Positions 60,269 to 64,000 of a stretch of 64,000 nucleotides of DNA are shown piece by piece. This stretch comes from an uncultured Collinsella sp. Its GTDB lineage: Bacteria; Actinomycetota; Coriobacteriia; Coriobacteriales; Coriobacteriaceae. The stretch is from assembly GCA_902494715.1 (NCBI GenBank), contig CABUUJ010000003.1:1-64000 (forward strand). Reading direction: 5' to 3'. The notes beneath the pieces were generated by a model that was not told the DNA's origin, searched no databases, and saw only the letters and a list, made by a program, of their open reading frames with translations. Position 1 is the first letter of the stretch. The number at the start of each line of letters is the position of its first letter. Position numbers and translations under genes: made by a program.

Positions 60269-61648
60269 CTAATGCACAAACATGCGCACGAACTTGTGCT
60301 TCCAGCTTGCGTAAGGAGCGTAGCGGAATGGCACGTCCAGCCACGTTGCCTTGTTCACGATACTCTTCTTGTGGCTAAACGTATCGAAGCTCTCGCGTCC
60401 ATGGTACTGCCCCATACCGCTCGCGCCCATGCCGCCAAAGCCCATATGGCTCGTAGCCAAGTGCATGATCGTGTCGTTGACACAGCCACCGCCAAAGGGC
60501 ACGTAACGCACGAAGCGCTGCTGAACTGCGCGATCCTGACTAAAGATATACAGGGCCAGCGGCGTCGGACGATCCGTAATAAACGCTTCGGCCTCGTCTA
60601 GGCTCTCAAACGTCAGCACCGGCAAGATGGGACCGAAGATCTCCTCCTGCATCACGGCGTCATCGGGGGTCACGCCGTCTAGGATCGTCGGCTCAATCTT
60701 GAGCGACGACTCGCGCGCCGTGCCTCCCAGCACGACCTTATCGGGATCGATCAGCCCGCGCACGCGCGCAAAATGCTTAGCATTGACGATATGCCCGTAA
60801 TCCTCGTTATCGAGCGGATGCTCGCCAAACATACGGCGGACCTCTTCCTTGATGAGGCCCAGCAGCTCGTCGTGCACGCGCGTATCGACCAGCAGGTAGT
60901 CGGGCGCCACGCAGGTCTGCCCCACGTTGAGCCATTTGCCAAAGGCGATACGCCGTGCCGCGACCTTCAAATTTGCCGTCGCATCCACGATGCAGGGGCT
61001 CTTGCCGCCCAGCTCAAGCGTCACGGGCGTGAGGTTTTTGCTCGCGCGCTCCATAACGAGCTTGCCGACCGAAACGCTACCGGTAAAGAAGATCTTGTCC
61101 CAGCACTCATCGAGCAGCGCTTCGTTTTCGGCGCGCCCGCCCTCGACAACCGTCACCAGGCACGGATCAAATGCCTCTTCACAGATTTGCTTGAGCACCG
61201 CGCTCGATGCCGGAGCATAGGCACTTGGCTTGATGACCACGGTATTGCCCGCGGCAAGGGCGCCGGCGAGCGGCTCGAGTGTTAGCAAAAACGGGTAGTT
61301 CCACGGAGCCATGATGAGTGTGACGCCATAGGGCACGGCTTGCGTTTTGCACACGCTCACGGCGTTAGCGAGATCGCACGGACGCAGGCGCGGACGACTC
61401 CACCGAGCCACGTGAGCGATCTGATGTCGAATCTCGGAAAGCGACGTACCAATCTCGCACATATAGGCCTCGTCATGCGACTTCCCCAAATCGGTCTTGA
61501 GCGCATGGGCGATATCGGCCTCGTGGGCCCGCACCGCATCGCGTAAACTCACGAGCGCGCGACGTCGAGCATCGACATCAAACGTGGCGTGCGTCTTAAA
61601 GTAGGCGCGCTGATCGCCGACGATGCGCGCAATTTCCTCGGTGTTCAT
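60269..61648 (-). CDS. Aldehyde dehydrogenase
   Basis: This 459-residue NAD(P)-dependent aldehyde dehydrogenase of the short (class 3/AlkH-like) type has the nucleotide site FFTGSVSVGK, catalytic E212 in LELGGKSP, C246 in NVGQTCVAPDY and EEIFGPILPV. It ends with a basic hydrophobic tail (WKHKFVRMFVH). It oxidises a medium or long aldehyde to the acid. It lies 8 bases after the alcohol dehydrogenase gene, so the pair converts alcohol to acid or the reverse. Confidence 0.92.
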   Translation of the reverse strand: MNTEEIARIVGDQRAYFKTHATFDVDARRRALVSLRDAVRAHEADIAHALKTDLGKSHDEAYMCEIGTSLSEIRHQIAHVARWSRPRLRPCDLANAVSVCKTQAVPYGVTLIMAPWNYPFLLTLEPLAGALAAGNTVVIKPSAYAPASSAVLKQICEEAFDPCLVTVVEGGRAENEALLDECWDKIFFTGSVSVGKLVMERASKNLTPVTLELGGKSPCIVDATANLKVAARRIAFGKWLNVGQTCVAPDYLLVDTRVHDELLGLIKEEVRRMFGEHPLDNEDYGHIVNAKHFARVRGLIDPDKVVLGGTARESSLKIEPTILDGVTPDDAVMQEEIFGPILPVLTFESLDEAEAFITDRPTPLALYIFSQDRAVQQRFVRYVPFGGGCVNDTIMHLATSHMGFGGMGASGMGQYHGRESFDTFSHKKSIVNKATWLDVPFRYAPYASWKHKFVRMFVH

Positions 61649-61656
61649 GGACCCTC

Positions 61657-62877
61657 CTAATTCTCGTCCTCAAACATACCACCTGCAACGACTTCGTACA
61701 TATGCTCGAGCTCCAAGCGGTCCATTAGAAGCGGAACGGGGTATAGCGGATTGGCCTCGGCATCGGCATGCGCCGCCATCTCGGGAATGTCAGAGCGGCG
61801 AATGCCCAAGACATATTTGGGGATTCCCAGGGCCTCGTTCATGCGGTCGACCCAATCGATAAAGGCCTCGGCCGCCAGGCTGTCCTGCGCGTTAACCGGC
61901 ACGATGCCGGCCATGCGGGCGAGATCAGCGAGCTTAGGAGCAGCAGCTTCGCCATAGGCGCGAAGCATGTGCGGCAGGATGATGGCATTGGCCAAGCCGT
62001 GCGGAATCCCGTAACGCCCGCCCAGACTGTGCGCGATGGCATGCACATATCCAACATAGGAGCGCGTAAAGGCAACACCCGCCTTATACGCCGCCGAAAG
62101 CATATTGCGACGCGCACGCATGTCATCGCCATGCTCATAGGCCTCGAGCAAATTGTCGTGGATGAGTTGAACCGCTTGTCGCGCCATCTTGCGCGTATAG
62201 GGCGTGGTGCTTCGTCCGATAAAGGCCTCGACGGCATGCGCCAGGGCGTCCATGCCCGTTTGCCCCGTAATGGAGGCGGGCAGACCGCGCGTAAACTCGG
62301 GGTCGTGCACCGCAAAGCGCGGGATGAGCACAAAGTCGTTAATAGGGTATTTGTAGTGCGCCTCGTCATCGGTAATTACCGCCGCAAGCGTGACTTCGCT
62401 TCCCGTACCGGCGGTAGTGGGAACGGCGATGAGCAGCGGCAGGCGACGATGAATCCGCAGCAGGCCGCGCATCTTGTTGATGGGCTTGTTTGGCTGCGCA
62501 ATGCGTGCGCCCACGCCCTTGGCGCAGTCCATAGCTGATCCTCCGCCAAAGCCGATAATGGCCCGGCAGGCGCTCTCTCGGTACAGGGACGCCGCTTCCT
62601 CCACGTTTGAGACCGTGGGGTTCGCACGCGTTTCGGCATAGACCGTAATGCCAATCCCCCTGGATGCGAGCGCCGTCTCGAGCGGTGCCGTGAGCCCCAG
62701 ACGGGTAATGCCGGGATCCGTCACGATAAGGACCTTCTGGATCGAGCGCTTTTGAAGCACCGCGGGCACATCCTCGGCATGCTCTAAAATGCGCGGCTCG
62801 GTATAGGGCAGGATCGGCAATGCAATGCGAAAAACCGTCTGATATGTTCGGCACCAGGCACGACGGGCTAGATGCAT
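61657..62877 (-). CDS. Iron-containing alcohol dehydrogenase
   Basis: This 406-residue enzyme has the family marks: GFGGGSAMDCAKGVGA, AVPTTAGTGSEVT, the metal-site histidines in GMDALAHAVEAF and YVHAIAHSLGGRYGIPHGLANA. It reduces an aldehyde or oxidises an alcohol with NAD(P) and Fe2+. ATG 62877 has GGAG about 11 bases upstream; the longer frame to 62958 lacks one and would include the operator region. It is the first gene of the pair with aldehyde dehydrogenase. Confidence 0.92.
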   Translation of the reverse strand: MHLARRAWCRTYQTVFRIALPILPYTEPRILEHAEDVPAVLQKRSIQKVLIVTDPGITRLGLTAPLETALASRGIGITVYAETRANPTVSNVEEAASLYRESACRAIIGFGGGSAMDCAKGVGARIAQPNKPINKMRGLLRIHRRLPLLIAVPTTAGTGSEVTLAAVITDDEAHYKYPINDFVLIPRFAVHDPEFTRGLPASITGQTGMDALAHAVEAFIGRSTTPYTRKMARQAVQLIHDNLLEAYEHGDDMRARRNMLSAAYKAGVAFTRSYVGYVHAIAHSLGGRYGIPHGLANAIILPHMLRAYGEAAAPKLADLARMAGIVPVNAQDSLAAEAFIDWVDRMNEALGIPKYVLGIRRSDIPEMAAHADAEANPLYPVPLLMDRLELEHMYEVVAGGMFEDEN

Positions 62878-62895
62878 AAAGGAAACTCCTTCATT

Positions 62896-62929
62896 TGTTG
62901 ATAGGTCAACATTTGCTCGCCCGATTGTA
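62896..62929 (-). promoter_or_regulatory. Promoter -10 and palindromic operator of ADH-ALDH
   Basis: On the minus strand TACAAT (62924-62929) is a -10. Just downstream TGTTGA-TAGG-TCAACA (62896-62911) is a perfect inverted repeat with a 4-base centre, of the size bound by TetR- or MarR-type repressors. It lies 19 bases before the ADH start, so a bound repressor would block transcription or translation. No regulator gene is next to it. Confidence 0.55.
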
Positions 62930-63021
62930 CTCAGCAAAGATCGCAGACGGCCTCCCAATCGTTAATCAATCAACATCTTCATATCTCGAAATTGTTTTAT
63001 TAAAAATCATTCCTAATAGGC

Positions 63022-63049
63022 TTCACATTTGGTTGCATTTATGGATAAT
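63022..63049 (+). promoter_or_regulatory. Candidate rubrerythrin promoter
   Basis: TTCACA, 16 bases and GATAAT lie about 85 bases before the rubrerythrin start, in an AT-rich gap. A second candidate TTGTTT with TAATAG is slightly upstream. A peroxide (PerR) site is possible but not clear. Confidence 0.45.
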
Positions 63050-63133
63050 AGAACTCGTCAAGACGCACGTCCGGAGAGGGCCCTTACGGGACCGGACGAG
63101 CGCACAATCGCCATCGATCGAAAGGATCGAATC

Positions 63134-63694
63134 ATGAAGTTTGTTTGCCCCGTTTGCGGTTATGTGGAAGAGTTCGACGGCGACCAGCTGCCCGAGGACT
63201 TCAAGTGCCCCCAGTGCGGCGTTCCCGGTTCTCGCTTCCTGAAGCAGGAGGAGGGTCAGCTCGAGTGGGCTGCCGAGCACGTCGTGGGCGTCGCCAAGAT
63301 GGAGGGCGTCTCCGAGGACATCGTTGCCGACCTGCGCGCCAACTTTGAGGGCGAGTGCTCCGAGGTCGGTATGTACCTGGCCATGGCTCGCGTCGCCCAT
63401 CGCGAGGGTTACCCCGAGATCGGCCTGTACTGGGAGAAGGCTGCCCACGAGGAGGCCGAGCACGCCGCCAAGTTCGCTGAGCTCCTGGGCGAGGTCGTGA
63501 CCGACTCTACCAAGAAGAACCTCGAGATGCGCGTTGAGGCCGAGAACGGCGCCACCGCCGGCAAGACCGATCTTGCTAAGCGCGCCAAGGCCGCTGGCCT
63601 CGATGCCATCCACGACACCGTGCACGAGATGGCTCGTGACGAGGCCCGCCACGGCAAAGCTTTTGCCGGCCTGCTTAAGCGCTACTTTGGCTAA
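63134..63694 (+). CDS. Reverse rubrerythrin (N-terminal rubredoxin)
   Basis: This 186-residue protein has rubredoxin first ([12 protein letters not shown] and [13 protein letters not shown], both CxxC knots) and a diiron rubrerythrin domain after ([54 protein letters not shown]). This reverse order is the NADH-dependent peroxide and oxygen reductase of anaerobes such as Clostridium. GAAAGGA precedes ATG 63134. It is a single gene with its own terminator. Confidence 0.93.
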   Translation: MKFVCPVCGYVEEFDGDQLPEDFKCPQCGVPGSRFLKQEEGQLEWAAEHVVGVAKMEGVSEDIVADLRANFEGECSEVGMYLAMARVAHREGYPEIGLYWEKAAHEEAEHAAKFAELLGEVVTDSTKKNLEMRVEAENGATAGKTDLAKRAKAAGLDAIHDTVHEMARDEARHGKAFAGLLKRYFG

Positions 63695-63728
63695 GCCAAC
63701 CGCTTGAGACATAACCTCTAGCTCGATG

Positions 63729-63759
63729 AGGCCCGGACCGTATTGGTCCGGGCCTTTTT
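63729..63759 (+). terminator. Terminator of rubrerythrin gene
   Basis: AGGCCCGGACC and GGTCCGGGCCT form a perfect 11-bp stem with a 5-base loop, followed by TTTTC. Confidence 0.92.
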
Positions 63760-64000
63760 CGTGCCTCACGAACTTGTTAACGCCCTGAAATAGGACCGTC
63801 TTCGGCATCGGTTTCTCGTCAAAAACTAAGTGAGTAGACTTTTTGGAACTTGCCGAGCACACCATCCATATTGCTTTATAAAGCCGCAGGTAAATGACTT
63901 GTTGCAAAACGGCCTGGTCGCCAAAGTGCCAAAAGTCTACTCACTTAGAACCGTAGCCGTCCACGATCGAGCTGTTTTGTGTCTAACGGGCATCTTTCCG
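63760..64000. other. Intergenic end of window with a long inverted repeat
   Basis: No gene is seen. Arms 63826-63846 and 63929-63948 are reverse complements apart from one extra A, around an 82-base centre. The arms carry AAGTGAGTAGAC/GTCTACTCACTT. The element looks like a MITE or other amplified small repeat; its centre has no open frame. Confidence 0.65.

Overview
The window looks like chromosomal DNA of a gut member of the Coriobacteriia, most likely Collinsella. This is my reading of gene content and style, not a database result. The GC content is high enough that long open frames run antisense to most genes. There are anaerobe enzymes (reverse rubrerythrin, a ferredoxin-type EtfA with a flavin lactate/glycolate dehydrogenase), a single-chain PurL of about 1250 residues, a HelY/DUF3516 helicase and a short LAxTG surface protein. 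Nearly all of the sequence is ordinary chromosome, with about 50 protein genes and one tRNA. I see no phage, insertion sequence with a transposase, or CRISPR array.

Layout. 0.4-2.2 kb (minus strand): infC-rpmI-rplT with a structured leader and a probable AUA start for infC, then tRNA-Leu(CAA), whose 3' end is duplicated nearby. 2.2-11.5 kb (minus): a transglutaminase, class II aldolase, then RecJ-RecQ fusion, Rel (p)ppGpp enzyme and MBL hydrolase in one run. 11.8-14.3 kb: BASS transporter, DUF4931 and CutC. 14.4-19.9 kb (minus): a complete branched-chain amino acid ABC operon livKHMGF, followed by an internally deleted second livK. 20-29 kb (plus, with one minus gene): homoserine dehydrogenase, SDR reductase, Na+/H+ antiporter, PurL, EamA exporter. 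29-37 kb: diguanylate cyclase, KDG permease, AzlCD, HD phosphohydrolase, and an LDH/EtfB/EtfA set that may be an electron-bifurcating (or confurcating) dehydrogenase.

37.6-40.8 kb (plus) is a compact run of five genes, four of them membrane or secreted and unrecognised; one ends in an LAQTG sorting signal. 41.7-47.3 kb (plus) is the most interesting part: a TerB-N/TerB-C protein, a BrxD-type (DUF2791) P-loop ATPase and an Lhr-like/BrxHI-type helicase, with none of the other BREX genes. It is a plausible stand-alone defence or DNA-surveillance system. 47.3-62.9 kb carries a spermidine-synthase-like methyltransferase, bacterial Elp3, an XRE/DUF4097 pair, a methyltransferase, TrmB, a HelY-like helicase, DUF2130, a phosphoesterase, a HIRAN protein with a tiny acidic neighbour, and an aldehyde/alcohol dehydrogenase pair behind a palindromic operator. 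Between HIRAN and the aldehyde dehydrogenase lies an unlisted 27-codon membrane peptide, with a good promoter firing on the opposite strand, like a type I toxin-antitoxin unit. The window ends with a reverse rubrerythrin and a MITE-like inverted repeat.

Small non-coding repeats (GGGAC/GTCCC hairpins and long imperfect inverted repeats) are scattered between genes and look like a repeat family of this genome.
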